Shown: positions 36,629 through 46,304, numbered from the stretch's first letter. The stretch is DNA of 64,000 nt from Verrucomicrobiaceae bacterium (GCA_027487435.1 JAIYDP010000246.1:96387-160386), one strand, 5' to 3'. Notes: generated by a model from the sequence alone, not told the origin. A program made the numbers and translations.

Positions 36629-37423
36629 TCACCCCAAATCCAAGGTCACAAAACGCTTGGGTTTTTTCGGATCATAAAAAACGTGCAGCATTTCTTTGGT
36701 TTCGTAGGCATGTTGTAACACATGAACATCTTCGTAGCCGCTTTTCTTCACCTCCACCGTTTCCTGTAGGTTGGCAAATTTCAGCGTGAATTGATACATA
36801 CGTTGGTCATTGATCAAAATGTTGGTATCTTTCACAGCCAAAACGCGAACCTCGGCAACGGTGCCATTTTCGTAAAGACGATAACGCCGCTTTCTGCCGA
36901 AAAACGGGCTCAACATCAGCGTAAATCCCAGCAACGGAAAAATCAGCACAAAGGCGCTCCCGAGTGAGGCCTTCGACATACGCATACCCTGAGGACAATG
37001 GAGATCAGGCTTCTGCGGATGCACTCGAACAAAGATTTCATCTCCCTCCGCAAACGAACGCCCCGTCGTATATCCTATGCTGAACCTTTCTTGTGCGGCA
37101 TCGCCAAATCGTGCCTCATATTTCCAAACCGGCACGTCATTGATCGACATCTTGGTTCTTTCGGCATGAGTCACTCGACCCTCCACAAAGCGCGGCGGTG
37201 CTTTATCGAGAGAGAGTTCATTGAGGAAATTCCACGGCAGAAAAAACACACAAAACACCGAACCAAACGCACCGAAGAGAAAGCCAAAAATCACCAGAGG
37301 CCAACGACCCGATTTCTTGGCAAGATGCTTGCGCAGACTAGGGCTCAGCCGCCGAGGGGCAGGCATGCGAATCAATTGCTTCAACTCCATTTGGATCGAC
37401 TCATCCTGCATTCCATGTGCCAT
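36629..37423 (-). CDS. DUF3592-like membrane protein
   Basis: A 264-residue protein with two transmembrane helices (about 42-62, WPLVIFGFLFGAFGSVFCVFF, and about 155-172). The region between them and the C-terminal part have the beta pattern of DUF3592 (FVEGRVTHAER..., then GDEIFVRVHPQKPD, then EMLHVFYDPKKPKR). DUF3592 proteins are widespread membrane proteins of unknown function. It stands alone: convergent with the GH25-like gene and preceded by a 232-bp gap that contains no gene I can support. Confidence 0.7.
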   Translation of the reverse strand: MAHGMQDESIQMELKQLIRMPAPRRLSPSLRKHLAKKSGRWPLVIFGFLFGAFGSVFCVFFLPWNFLNELSLDKAPPRFVEGRVTHAERTKMSINDVPVWKYEARFGDAAQERFSIGYTTGRSFAEGDEIFVRVHPQKPDLHCPQGMRMSKASLGSAFVLIFPLLGFTLMLSPFFGRKRRYRLYENGTVAEVRVLAVKDTNILINDQRMYQFTLKFANLQETVEVKKSGYEDVHVLQHAYETKEMLHVFYDPKKPKRFVTLDLG

Positions 37424-37655
37424 TTCTTTGCCTAGCGAGAACGTCGCGTTATGTCAACCGATTCGCGGAACGATTTTCTTGATTAGAGCACTTTCCATGC
37501 TTCCGCGACGATAGACTATCAAGCACCCTAAAAAACAACGCTGCATGATTTCCAAGAACCCCCAGCAATAACGCTACGCTTTAGATCTAACGTAAAATAA
37601 TCCACTCCTCATTTTGGCTACTGCCATAGGAAGCAAAGGGCCTTCGGAAAGCTAT

Positions 37656-38786
37656 CTACTTAGCGATTGGCGGAAGCGGAACAATTTGCCAACCTTCGAT
37701 GCCGAGACGAAGGTCGCGCTCAGTAAATTCCCAGACAACGACTTTGATATTGGCAAGCTTGTTTGGATGACGAAATAATTCCTGTCGCACAAGGGTTGAA
37801 GCACCGCCATCGTGAGAGATACGAGTGGCGGGCTGACCAAGATGGTGAGCAAGTTGAGTGATGAATCCGGCATCTCCAGGTTCATCGTTTTCAAAAATTC
37901 GCGAGAAACTATCGCCCAATACGAGCACGGATGCTTCATCAGTTTTGATTGCCTTGAACTGAGTCGTTTCGATGTGCTCAGGAGGCAGCCAGGAAAAGAT
38001 GGTTGGGGATTGCAGCATGTGGATGAGGTCGCCATACCGATCCAGCTTTACCGGATTGGAGTCAAAATGCGTCGCACCATGAATGCCAATGTGCTCTGCC
38101 ACAAGTTTCGCCGCAACATCCATTCCGTGAGGCGACCAATGGGTATCTTGTCGCAGATAGTAAGAATCTCTACTCATTTCGCGAAAGCGAGCGAAGAGAT
38201 CCACCACTTCTACCCCAGCGACATCACAAGCCTCAAAAAATGCACGTGTTTCGGGATTGATGATGCGCGTAGGAGGCATACTGCTGCGTGAGAACCACTG
38301 AGGATAGACGCTTTCTTTATTCGGCACTGGTAGAACGATCAAACGAATGCCTCTCGCTGCAAGAGCATTACGGTAGGCCGTCACTGCCGATATGACGTCG
38401 CTCGTATGGCTCTCACCATCCTGCCGACGTTGGGTAATGGCGTTAATGCCAGGGGTATAAAATAGCCAACCGCTACGCCCCACGCTCACCTTGGCTCCGC
38501 CATCATGAAGCGCAAAAAACTGCACCGCTTGCATCCACGGACGAAGCACACGAGTGACGATACTCGATTCTTCCATCCTTCGTTCGAATTCTGCAATAGA
38601 TCTCTTGGTCGGCTTCTGCACAAAAAGTCGCAGCACATCGGGAGCTTCTCCACGCTGCCACTCTTGCAGTATTTGCAGGAACGGAACAGTCACCAACAGC
38701 AACAAAAAAAGGACGATGAGAGCACGTGACGAAGCAATCGAACGATGTCCGTTATTGTTTCCGCAAACATCTTCAGGAGCATTCAT
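37656..38786 (-). CDS. AlgJ/AlgX-like polysaccharide O-acetylation protein
   Basis: A 376-residue protein with one N-terminal membrane anchor (ALIVLFLLLLVTVPFLQIL). It has the SGNH-like acetyltransferase layout: GRSGWLFYT is the family's entry motif, DTHWSPHG (Asp214, His216) is the catalytic Asp-His pair, and LVLGDSFSR holds Ser293. AlgJ and AlgX receive acetyl groups delivered by the MBOAT partner AlgI and place them on alginate. Here the partner is the gene immediately upstream, whose stop overlaps this ATG by one base (TGATG), so the pair is coupled. The polymer acetylated is not known and no alginate biosynthesis genes are in the window. Confidence 0.88.
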   Translation of the reverse strand: MNAPEDVCGNNNGHRSIASSRALIVLFLLLLVTVPFLQILQEWQRGEAPDVLRLFVQKPTKRSIAEFERRMEESSIVTRVLRPWMQAVQFFALHDGGAKVSVGRSGWLFYTPGINAITQRRQDGESHTSDVISAVTAYRNALAARGIRLIVLPVPNKESVYPQWFSRSSMPPTRIINPETRAFFEACDVAGVEVVDLFARFREMSRDSYYLRQDTHWSPHGMDVAAKLVAEHIGIHGATHFDSNPVKLDRYGDLIHMLQSPTIFSWLPPEHIETTQFKAIKTDEASVLVLGDSFSRIFENDEPGDAGFITQLAHHLGQPATRISHDGGASTLVRQELFRHPNKLANIKVVVWEFTERDLRLGIEGWQIVPLPPIAK

Positions 38787-40195
38787 CAGAATTGGAAGTA
38801 GAGAAATGGGTTAGAAGATTGGGTAAGCATCGTCAATAAACACAGCCCGAACAGTGGCACGACAAAAGCTACTTTATGCCATGTAAGTGATTCGCTCCAC
38901 TCGTGAGCCTGATATTTTGCAAAAAGAAAACCAATCGCGACGATCATCACGGCGAGTTTAGCTGGCGGATAAATTTGACCACCCAGCAGTGCGGTGATTT
39001 CGGATGATTGTCCCCCGCCTAGCAGAGCAAGGAAATACGATAGAGCATCGGCAACGTTCGCTGCACGGAACCACACCCACGAAGCCATCACGAGAAGTAA
39101 CGTTATGGCGATGCGCACGGGTTTTGGCAAGCGCTGGTAAGCAGACTTTTTTCCCGCCCAGCGCTCGGCGATAAGCAGAACCCCATGCCAAGCACCCCAT
39201 ACGATAAACGTCCAGTTCGCACCGTGCCAAAGGCCGCCAAGCAGCATCACGATGGCAAGATTTCTATAAATACGCAACGATGTGCCGCGATTTCCACCAA
39301 GCGGAATGTAGAGGTAGTCGCGCATAAAGGAACTCAATGAAATGTGCCAACGTCGCCAAAAATCCGTGATACTCTCAGCTCGATAGGGCGCATCAAAATT
39401 TTTCATGAACTCAAAGCCGAACATTCGCCCGAGACCAACCGCCATGTCCGAATAGCCACAGAAGTCATAGTAGATTTGCAACGCATAGCACAGCAAGCCA
39501 AACCATGCACAAGCGGCATTCAATTCCTGCGCACCAAATGCGGCATCGGCCACCGTGCCAAGCGGATTGGCAAGAAGCAGTTTTTTGGCAAAACCGAGGA
39601 TGAAAAGTGCCACGCCCGAAGCGAATGATATGCTGTTTTCCCGACGATGGATAAGCTGCCCAGCGATAGGAGCATAGCGAACAATGGGTCCTGCTACGAG
39701 CTGTGGAAAAAGCGCGACATAACAGGCATAATCAACAAATGAGCGAGCGGGCCGAGCATGACCACGAGACACATCCACGCAGTAACTCAATGCTTGAAAG
39801 GTGTAAAAGGACACGCCCACAGGAAGCACGATGCCCCATACACTCCATTGCGGACTGCCGAGCAAATGGGAAAGAGCTCCGAGATTGCGTAGCGCGAAGT
39901 CGAAGTACTTAAAAAATCCCAACACTGCGAGACACACCGTGACAGCCGCGACAAGAACGGCTTTGCGCAGCCGAGATCCTGCAGGAGACCGAGCGATGAC
40001 AGCAGCCGACACATAAGTCACCGCCGTCACTGCCAACATCAACAGCAGGAAGCGGGGGTCGGCCCAGCCATAAAAGATCCAACTCGCCAGCAATAGCCAA
40101 CCATTTCGCCATCGGCTACCCGCAGGTAGTAGGTAATACATCACCAATACGCATGGCAGGAAATAGAAAACAAAAATGTAACTCGTGAAGACCAT
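38786..40195 (-). CDS. AlgI-type MBOAT O-acyltransferase
   Basis: A 469-residue multi-spanning membrane protein. FWRRWHISLSSFMRDYLYIP (His284) and LGGLWHGANWTF (His324) are the two conserved His motifs of AlgI-like MBOATs, which move acetyl groups from a cytosolic donor across the inner membrane. The N-terminus (MVFTSYIFVFYFLPCVLVMY) is typical for the family. It is followed directly by the AlgJ-like gene and preceded by a small lipoprotein gene with a 4-bp gap. Together these indicate O-acetylation of an exported polysaccharide. Confidence 0.93.
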   Translation of the reverse strand: MVFTSYIFVFYFLPCVLVMYYLLPAGSRWRNGWLLLASWIFYGWADPRFLLLMLAVTAVTYVSAAVIARSPAGSRLRKAVLVAAVTVCLAVLGFFKYFDFALRNLGALSHLLGSPQWSVWGIVLPVGVSFYTFQALSYCVDVSRGHARPARSFVDYACYVALFPQLVAGPIVRYAPIAGQLIHRRENSISFASGVALFILGFAKKLLLANPLGTVADAAFGAQELNAACAWFGLLCYALQIYYDFCGYSDMAVGLGRMFGFEFMKNFDAPYRAESITDFWRRWHISLSSFMRDYLYIPLGGNRGTSLRIYRNLAIVMLLGGLWHGANWTFIVWGAWHGVLLIAERWAGKKSAYQRLPKPVRIAITLLLVMASWVWFRAANVADALSYFLALLGGGQSSEITALLGGQIYPPAKLAVMIVAIGFLFAKYQAHEWSESLTWHKVAFVVPLFGLCLLTMLTQSSNPFLYFQF

Positions 40196-40199
40196 TCAC

Positions 40200-40661
40200 T
40201 CAATCCGCCGGATTTGTCCACACAGCCCAGAAAGCCGGTGCCTCATGTTTGCCGAAATACTTATCCACGATTCCACCAAGGTAGAAATCATCCATCGGAG
40301 TCTCCAGCGCCATACGATGAGAATCGCCCGCTCGGAACTCACGCAAAGAACCTCCCACATCTAACACTTTTTTGTCAGCCACTTCAGATCGAGATTTCCA
40401 TGGATTGTAATGACCGATGTAAACAACTGCGCCTTTCTCCATGGTTCCACGATGAACAGCAGTGACTTCATATTGTAAAATCGCTGCGTAATCGTAAAGA
40501 TCACGCTGAAAAATGGCACCATCTGGAACTTCAATGAGTCGCGCCGTAACCTCGATGCATCCTCGTCTCGAAAGCTGCGGATCAGCTCCTGTTGATTTTT
40601 TCCCGCAGCCAAAAATGGTTAGACTAACGAGCAAGAAAGCGATCAATGGATGCGTCTTCAT
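40200..40661 (-). CDS. Small predicted lipoprotein
   Basis: A 153-residue protein with lipobox TIFGC (Cys19). No known domain is recognised. The mature part is beta-rich (IEVTARLIEVP, AAILQYEVTAVHRGTM, AVVYIGHYNPW). Its ATG overlaps the stop of the TolB-like gene by 4 bp and its stop is 4 bp before the MBOAT start, so it is an internal member of the acetylation operon. A role in the outer-membrane or periplasmic part of that system is a guess from context. Confidence 0.7.
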   Translation of the reverse strand: MKTHPLIAFLLVSLTIFGCGKKSTGADPQLSRRGCIEVTARLIEVPDGAIFQRDLYDYAAILQYEVTAVHRGTMEKGAVVYIGHYNPWKSRSEVADKKVLDVGGSLREFRAGDSHRMALETPMDDFYLGGIVDKYFGKHEAPAFWAVWTNPAD

Positions 40662-41704
40662 GGAGTGGTTTTGATTTCATGAAAGGTCCAGCATGGCTCC
40701 CAGCCTTTGGGTAATGTCAACACGGGACCGAACTTGGCTTCAGGATGAATCTTGCGCAACAAAGCACTGTCACTACCAATGATTGGAGCATCGGCGAGGC
40801 GCATGAGCGACATGGGAGCACCGCCATTTTTGGGATCGCCATCCTCCTGCGGATTGCCTGTAAAGAGCACGTATTTTCCATCTGGCGAAACGTGACCACC
40901 GTAGATGTGGCGGCCGTCCTCGGCATAAACAAGCTGCGGATTTTTTCCGTCCGCATCAGCCATCCATAGTTGCGTCCAACCCATTTTTCCTAGAGCCACA
41001 TCCGATGCATGACGATTCGAAAAAATCATCCGCTGACTTGTAGGAAACCAATCTGGTGTGCAGTTGTCCGTGGTGCTCACAGCATTGGTTTCACCCGTCT
41101 TTGCGTCCATCCGGCCAACACTCCAGGCTGCTCCGAAAGAATTCGAGACACCACTCAGCCATTCGCCATCTGGCGACCAAGTGAGCTGTTGAAAAAAACC
41201 ACTGCGATGCAAGGTGCGCGATACTTTGCCGGATGTCGAATCGACAAATGTCACCCCCTTGAGCGAAAGACAGGCGAACTCTTTTCCATCGGGACTCCAA
41301 CTCGCCCACGGTAAATCGCCATCGCCACCCAGAGCTTTCGCATTGCGGCCATTGCTATCCGCCACCATCGGCACGCCCTGCCTACCGTAATCATTTCCAT
41401 CGATAGCTTCACGAACAGCGAGGCGTCGAAACAGCAAACGCGTGCCATCGCGGGAGAATAATGGATACGATTCACCCGCATCTGGCGTATGGGTGATATT
41501 CTGTAACTGCGAACCATCGGGGCGCATCAGGAACAGATCCCAGTCACCGTTTTGCGTGCGGGCGGGAAAGCATATCCAACCTTTCTCTCTCACCTCAACA
41601 GCCAAAGATTTGATGTCGGCCTCATGGGTCGCAAAAGCCATTTGAGCAAAACATGTTAGAAAAATACAGCGCACGTTCACAAATCTCAAAAAGTCATGAA
41701 GCAT
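40658..41704 (-). CDS. TolB-like beta-propeller protein (PD40 repeats)
   Basis: A 348-residue exported protein. Repeats such as DWDLFLMRPDGSQLQNITHT, then YPLFSRDGTRLLF, WSPDGKEFACLSL and HVSPDGKYVLFTG are TolB/PD40 propeller blades. The ATG at 41704 is chosen because GAGGA lies five bases upstream and the signal sequence (FLRFVNVRCIFLTCFAQMAFA) follows at once. The frame opens further to an ATG at 41794 directly after the stop of the upstream SASA gene, which would bury the signal 30 residues in. Propellers of this type bind partners or glycans. It is the second gene of the acetylation operon. Confidence 0.75.
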   Translation of the reverse strand: MLHDFLRFVNVRCIFLTCFAQMAFATHEADIKSLAVEVREKGWICFPARTQNGDWDLFLMRPDGSQLQNITHTPDAGESYPLFSRDGTRLLFRRLAVREAIDGNDYGRQGVPMVADSNGRNAKALGGDGDLPWASWSPDGKEFACLSLKGVTFVDSTSGKVSRTLHRSGFFQQLTWSPDGEWLSGVSNSFGAAWSVGRMDAKTGETNAVSTTDNCTPDWFPTSQRMIFSNRHASDVALGKMGWTQLWMADADGKNPQLVYAEDGRHIYGGHVSPDGKYVLFTGNPQEDGDPKNGGAPMSLMRLADAPIIGSDSALLRKIHPEAKFGPVLTLPKGWEPCWTFHEIKTTP

Positions 41705-41794
41705 TGATCCTCGTATTGCCATAAACTTTTTCGCATCTATCATAAAAAAACCTATTGGCTTGGATCGAGTCGATAGCATAGCATCAATTTCCAT

Positions 41795-44302
41795 TCATGG
41801 TGTGAGACTCGGCAGCTTCTGTTCTTCCACCCACACGCTTAAGGGGCCGATGGCAGGAAGATAGTATTCGGGGTCAAAGTCACTCATCGGGAAGTTCGCT
41901 ATCGCGATGGTCACTTTACCGCCTTTGAAATCATCCAGATGTTCTTGCCAGACGTGGCTCCCACGCAGGCCCTGTTTACGCCAGCCATTGACACCTTTTT
42001 TGACCTCGGTGAGTTGTTTGCCATTCACATAGATGGCATAGCCTTCGCCCGAGTTCGCATGAATGCTCCCATCCAAACGAATTCGATACCGATGACCTTG
42101 CTTGATCGGTGGAAGTTCGAGTGTTTTGCGCATCAATACCACATCATTGTCGAGAACCGTCGTTGGCATGGTGCGCTTCGGTGGATAGAGAGCATACTTG
42201 GAAATCCACGATTCCACCTCCGGCACGGCTTCCGCCATTTTTACACCAAATGGCGCTTGACCACTTTTCCATCCAGCTTTTTTGGTATCAAACTCTGGAG
42301 CAAACCAATTGTCCATTCCGGTCGGCAGAGTGATTTCAAATGGCCCAGGCTTCACCGTTTTGATCTTCGGATCAGCGGAAGGTTTCACCTTGTATGGACT
42401 GTGAGCAAGATCGAAACCGAGGTAATCCCATGTCGTAGTCTTCATCTCGGCGAGAACCGGTTTCCAATCATATTCATGAATCCCGGCCTGCTGCAAATAT
42501 GCCACCGCGTCGTCAAGGGCATCGTCGAGATAATCAGGAATTTTCGCAGGCTTCGGTTGGGCTTCTTTAAGCAAGCTTTGCACGAGGGGTTGATTGCGTG
42601 GATCAGCCAAGAAACGTGATAACAGGCCATCGATGAGCATGGGCTTTACGGCGGCTAGAGATGCCGCAATTTGTGCTTGGGTAGGAACCGGTTTTGCAGC
42701 TTCCGCAGCCATGGCTGCCATGGTCTTGGCCTCGCGATCCGACTTAGGAATCTCCGCAGCCTCGCCGCCGAGCAAGCGCACCATCGCACGCCCCATCCCC
42801 TCCCCCACTAACAAATAGGTTTCGGGGTTGCGGTGATAGTGATAGTCCTGACTGCGGGGCGATTCTTCTACTTCGCGCCAGAAATCGCGTGTATCGAGCG
42901 ATGCAACAGATCCTGCGAACTCGGGATGTTGCTTAGCATCACCGACAGCCATTTGCGCTTCCCATACACCTTTCCATGGACCGTTCATCAATCGATAGCC
43001 GTGAAATCCTACACTTGCTACGACGGCTTTCATTTTCGGAGCTTTGAACTCCTTGCGCAGGTCGTTGATCATATCGACGAGACATTTTTCGTACTCTTCC
43101 TTGGTGGAACCGCTGTCCTTGTGGCCTTGGAACCAGCCGAAGCCAGCGACTTCGTATCCCTGACCTTTGTAGCCAGGAACGACCTTGTCGATATTGGCCA
43201 AGGTATCCTGCACACCTTTCACCATGGCTCGGTATTCGTAACCTTCGTATTCGCTGTCGGAGGTCTTACCACTGGAAGGCGGACGAAAATCATATCGCAG
43301 CGAACGGTTGCCCTGCGCTGTTTTGATGAGCAGAACTTGCTCGTCATGATAGGTACCCATGACGTAACCGAAGCCGACTTCAGGCCCGATGGAGTTGCAC
43401 TTCGGTAGGCACAACTTGTTAGACTCCGCACTCATTGGCGCGCCCTTGCCGCCTTCGACGAGACGAGCCTCTTGGAAATAGACATCGTTGCGCACAGTCC
43501 ATTTGCCCTGATCGTCGATGAGGTAAGGAAATTTCTTATCCTTTTTTATCAGGGTAACGAGGTCGCCTTTGCCGACAAGATCAACCTGTTCCAGCCAAAG
43601 CGCCGCAGAACCAGCCTTGAAGTAGATAACTTGAAAGGGGTAACGCTTTCCCGCTTCAAGTGTGACTTTGGTAGTCACTGCTTTTCCACCGACCTCCTTA
43701 CGATAGACTTCCTTACCGTCTAATAATGCAAGTGCGTGGGTGCTATCGCCAAAGCCTACATGGATCAAATAGTTGCCAGTCGCTGGAACATCGATGTAGG
43801 CATTGGCCACCGGCGTGCAGGCGGGACTAAAGATCGTGGGAACCATCGCCGCGACCGTGCCAAGGGCAACAGTAGCGGTTTTGGCCGGGGTCCGCTTCGA
43901 GTAGTCCGCTTTTGGGTCATAGGCTCCTCGATGAATGGCGACCAAGGCACCAGCTTGCGCCGACGCATCGGCAGACTGATAGACGCCATGCGTCCGCAGA
44001 GCAGGAATACCCTTCCATTCCCAGCGACAGGCCGCCTTAGTGCGACTGGTGCCTATTGGCATTTGGCCAGCTATGATGGCTGGATCCGCAGAAAGATAAA
44101 TGGTTGAGTATTCAGGCTGCGCCCCGGTCATATCCCCCATGCCAACCATGTTGGATTGGCCTGCGAGAATGTAAACTTTCACAGGCTTATCCGCATTGCC
44201 CGGCTTACCATCGGGACGAGACAATTGCAGCGGAATGACTTCGGAATGGGCACCGGAAAGGAGCGATCCAGCGATCGCGAAAGTGAGAATGGCTTGCTTC
44301 AT
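41795..44302 (-). CDS. Large SASA-type esterase with inserted and C-terminal carbohydrate-binding-like domains
   Basis: An 835-residue secreted protein. VKVYILAGQSNMVGMGD holds nucleophile Ser50. A beta-rich domain of about 150 residues (about 125-275, with HVGFGDSTHALALLDGKEVY, PA14/CBM-like) then interrupts the esterase fold. The fold resumes at SIGPEVGFGYVMGTYHDEQV and GNRSLRYDFRPPSSG, then the block GWFQGHKD (usually QGE) and LLVGEGMGRAMVRLL. A second jelly-roll-like domain (about 660-825) ends the protein. The resumed core matches the SASA part of the giant protein at 56976-62750. It is the first gene of the operon that also carries the AlgI/AlgJ-like pair, so acetyl removal and addition are encoded together. 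Confidence 0.83.
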   Translation of the reverse strand: MKQAILTFAIAGSLLSGAHSEVIPLQLSRPDGKPGNADKPVKVYILAGQSNMVGMGDMTGAQPEYSTIYLSADPAIIAGQMPIGTSRTKAACRWEWKGIPALRTHGVYQSADASAQAGALVAIHRGAYDPKADYSKRTPAKTATVALGTVAAMVPTIFSPACTPVANAYIDVPATGNYLIHVGFGDSTHALALLDGKEVYRKEVGGKAVTTKVTLEAGKRYPFQVIYFKAGSAALWLEQVDLVGKGDLVTLIKKDKKFPYLIDDQGKWTVRNDVYFQEARLVEGGKGAPMSAESNKLCLPKCNSIGPEVGFGYVMGTYHDEQVLLIKTAQGNRSLRYDFRPPSSGKTSDSEYEGYEYRAMVKGVQDTLANIDKVVPGYKGQGYEVAGFGWFQGHKDSGSTKEEYEKCLVDMINDLRKEFKAPKMKAVVASVGFHGYRLMNGPWKGVWEAQMAVGDAKQHPEFAGSVASLDTRDFWREVEESPRSQDYHYHRNPETYLLVGEGMGRAMVRLLGGEAAEIPKSDREAKTMAAMAAEAAKPVPTQAQIAASLAAVKPMLIDGLLSRFLADPRNQPLVQSLLKEAQPKPAKIPDYLDDALDDAVAYLQQAGIHEYDWKPVLAEMKTTTWDYLGFDLAHSPYKVKPSADPKIKTVKPGPFEITLPTGMDNWFAPEFDTKKAGWKSGQAPFGVKMAEAVPEVESWISKYALYPPKRTMPTTVLDNDVVLMRKTLELPPIKQGHRYRIRLDGSIHANSGEGYAIYVNGKQLTEVKKGVNGWRKQGLRGSHVWQEHLDDFKGGKVTIAIANFPMSDFDPEYYLPAIGPLSVWVEEQKLPSLTP

Positions 44303-44451
44303 GGTTCAATTGACAATTGGGCTAGGCATACGCAGAAACGCAGACGATTGTTTCGAGTTATGTCGGAGTTTTCTCGCATTCAACAGGGGGAAATCTACGA
44401 GACCAGATTTGCGCTTCCCCAAGCCGTAAAACACGTATAGCTTTTGTGCTT

Positions 44452-45375
44452 ATGAAAAATCTGCGCTTTTTCTCACCGTCGATCAAACTCGGCAGATGCA
44501 CGATGGCGATCACCCTTATAAGTTCTATCGCCTTGTGCGCTGAACCTGCACAAGAACCGCAACCCCAACTTCTCTGGCCGAATGGTGCACCAGATCACAA
44601 TGGCTTGCAGGGGCCTGAGAACGTGAAATCCTGCGTCGGCAACATTAGCGTCCCTACCATTACGGTATATCGCCCACCCGCAGAAAAAGCTACGGGCGCG
44701 GCGGTCGTAGTGATGCCAGGCGGTGGCTATGGCGTGGTTTGCGTGTCAATCGAAGGCATGCCTATGGTCGAGAAATTGAATGAGCGCGGTATCACAGCGG
44801 TGATGCTGAAGTATCGACTGCCTAACCAACACCATCTGGTGCCCGCCAATGACGCGCGACAAGCGATCCGCACCGTCCGCGCCAACGCGGCAGCATGGGG
44901 CATCGACCCGAAAATGATCGGTGTATGCGGATTTTCAGCGGGCGGCCATTTGGCTAGCACAGTGACAACGGTATTTGATGCAGGAAACCCCAAAAGCGAG
45001 GATCCTATCGCTCGCGCCAGCTCACGCCCTGATTTCTCGATCTTGCTTTATCCCGTCATCAGTATGAAAGAGGAAATCACTCATAAAGGCTCGCAAAAAA
45101 GTCTCATGGGCAGTGAAAACCTAATCGAACGCTACTCCAACGAGCTTCACGTAACATCCGAGACTCCGCCCTGCTTGCTGCTGCACTGCAGCGATGATAG
45201 CACTGTACCAGTAGAAAACAGTCTGCGCTTCTATCAAGCTCTGGTCGCCAAAAAAGTCCCAGCCACCTGCCTCATTTTCGAAGAAGGTGGACATGGCCCC
45301 GTGGCATTCAAAAAGAATCCTGCTTGGGAATCCTCGCTCGACGCTTGGCTCCGAAAGCGTGGATGCATGAAGTAA
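44452..45375 (+). CDS. Secreted alpha/beta-hydrolase, esterase-like
   Basis: A 307-residue protein with an N-terminal hydrophobic leader (MAITLISSIALCAEP). VVVMPGGGYGVVC is the oxyanion-hole segment, GFSAGG carries nucleophile Ser162, HCSDDSTVPVENS gives the Asp, and EEGGHGP gives the His. This is the BD-FAE/acetylxylan-esterase-like group of carbohydrate esterases. The ATG at 44452 is chosen over a GTG two codons upstream. It is divergent from the SASA operon with a 149-bp shared upstream region, and its stop lies 6 bp from that of the opposing lipoprotein gene. A role in de-acylating polysaccharide fits the neighbours. Confidence 0.87.
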   Translation: MKNLRFFSPSIKLGRCTMAITLISSIALCAEPAQEPQPQLLWPNGAPDHNGLQGPENVKSCVGNISVPTITVYRPPAEKATGAAVVVMPGGGYGVVCVSIEGMPMVEKLNERGITAVMLKYRLPNQHHLVPANDARQAIRTVRANAAAWGIDPKMIGVCGFSAGGHLASTVTTVFDAGNPKSEDPIARASSRPDFSILLYPVISMKEEITHKGSQKSLMGSENLIERYSNELHVTSETPPCLLLHCSDDSTVPVENSLRFYQALVAKKVPATCLIFEEGGHGPVAFKKNPAWESSLDAWLRKRGCMK

Positions 45376-45381
45376 GCTGGG

Positions 45382-46092
45382 CTATTTTTTGACCTTTTGT
45401 TCAGCAATGGAAAGGATGGTTTTGTAGTCAGTGCCATACTTTTCCAGAGCGTTAATCAGAAACTGTTGCGAATCATCGGCAGACATACCAGGAATGCCCT
45501 TGAGGCGGAATTCCATCACCTTTCGGCTTGCCGCCATCTGTTCCTCGATTTCAGGCACCATGTCCATCCATGAGTTGCCATACTTGGTAGAAAGCTTCTC
45601 AATCATCGAAGACTTCATGTGTTCGGGTATGTCATTCACACCTTCTTTGAACTCGTTGATCTGATGCCATGCCGCAGCCTGCTGGGTAATGAATTGAACC
45701 TGCACTTCGGGAGCACCAGCACTGGCCGCATTCGCGAGAAGCGTGTCCGAGAGATGCTTGGGCATGCGAGCGATTCCGTTAGAGTTGAATTTCTCGATCA
45801 TTTGTTCAGCCGTAAGCGTCTCCCATGAGGCATCCCCCGCAACAATTCCAGCGGGTCGAATCATCTCAGCCGTGACAGGTTGAGGAAGAGGAGCATCATA
45901 CGATTTGACAGCAGGAACTCCGGCTGATTCAGGCTGCATGGTCGCGGTTTTTTCCACATTCGCCGGTAAGCCAGCTTGGTTGTCGGGCGGCGGAATTTTT
46001 AATGATGAATCATCGGTTGCTGTCTCCTTTTTTTTTTCACATGATGCGAATAGGAGCGTAGCGAGTGCAAAGCAGGCGAGATTGGTTTTCAT
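45382..46092 (-). CDS. Predicted lipoprotein of unknown function
   Basis: A 236-residue protein with lipobox LLFASC (Cys18) followed by a charged Lys-rich stretch (EKKKETATDD). The rest is mostly alpha-helical and rich in Met, Ala and Glu (EEQMAASRKVMEFRLKGIPG). No domain is recognised. It is convergent with the esterase gene with only 6 bp between the stops, so their 3' ends may share a termination region. It lies 212 bp downstream of the first giant protein gene and could be read from the same or its own promoter. Confidence 0.65.
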   Translation of the reverse strand: MKTNLACFALATLLFASCEKKKETATDDSSLKIPPPDNQAGLPANVEKTATMQPESAGVPAVKSYDAPLPQPVTAEMIRPAGIVAGDASWETLTAEQMIEKFNSNGIARMPKHLSDTLLANAASAGAPEVQVQFITQQAAAWHQINEFKEGVNDIPEHMKSSMIEKLSTKYGNSWMDMVPEIEEQMAASRKVMEFRLKGIPGMSADDSQQFLINALEKYGTDYKTILSIAEQKVKK

Positions 46093-46228
46093 GGATTTTG
46101 GTAATGATTAAAGCAGAGAAAATTGCGAAGGCTATCGAATCGCAGCACTTCGCTGAACATTGATACGGAAGAGAACTGTCCATTCTATACATGAAGTTGT
46201 CGAATGATTTCACCTCCTGAATGATCTA

Positions 46229-46250
46229 CTCCTAAGCGCTAAGCTTGGAG
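46229..46250. other. Stem-loop downstream of the first giant gene
   Basis: CTCC-T-AAGC-GCTAA-GCTT-GGAG pairs over eight base pairs with one bulge. It lies 55-76 bases beyond the stop at 46305 in the direction of transcription. No T-run follows on the minus strand, so termination is uncertain. Confidence 0.3.
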
Positions 46251-46304
46251 TTAATTCTTAATTACCGATGCTGCTGAACTGCAAGTTATAGGGATGATGC
46301 GAAC

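Noticed and set aside
46050..46217. Small minus-strand frame of about 48 codons after an AGGAGGTGA sequence upstream of the lipoprotein gene
   Set aside because: The ribosome-binding-like sequence is about 17 bases from the ATG, too far, and the product has no recognisable features.
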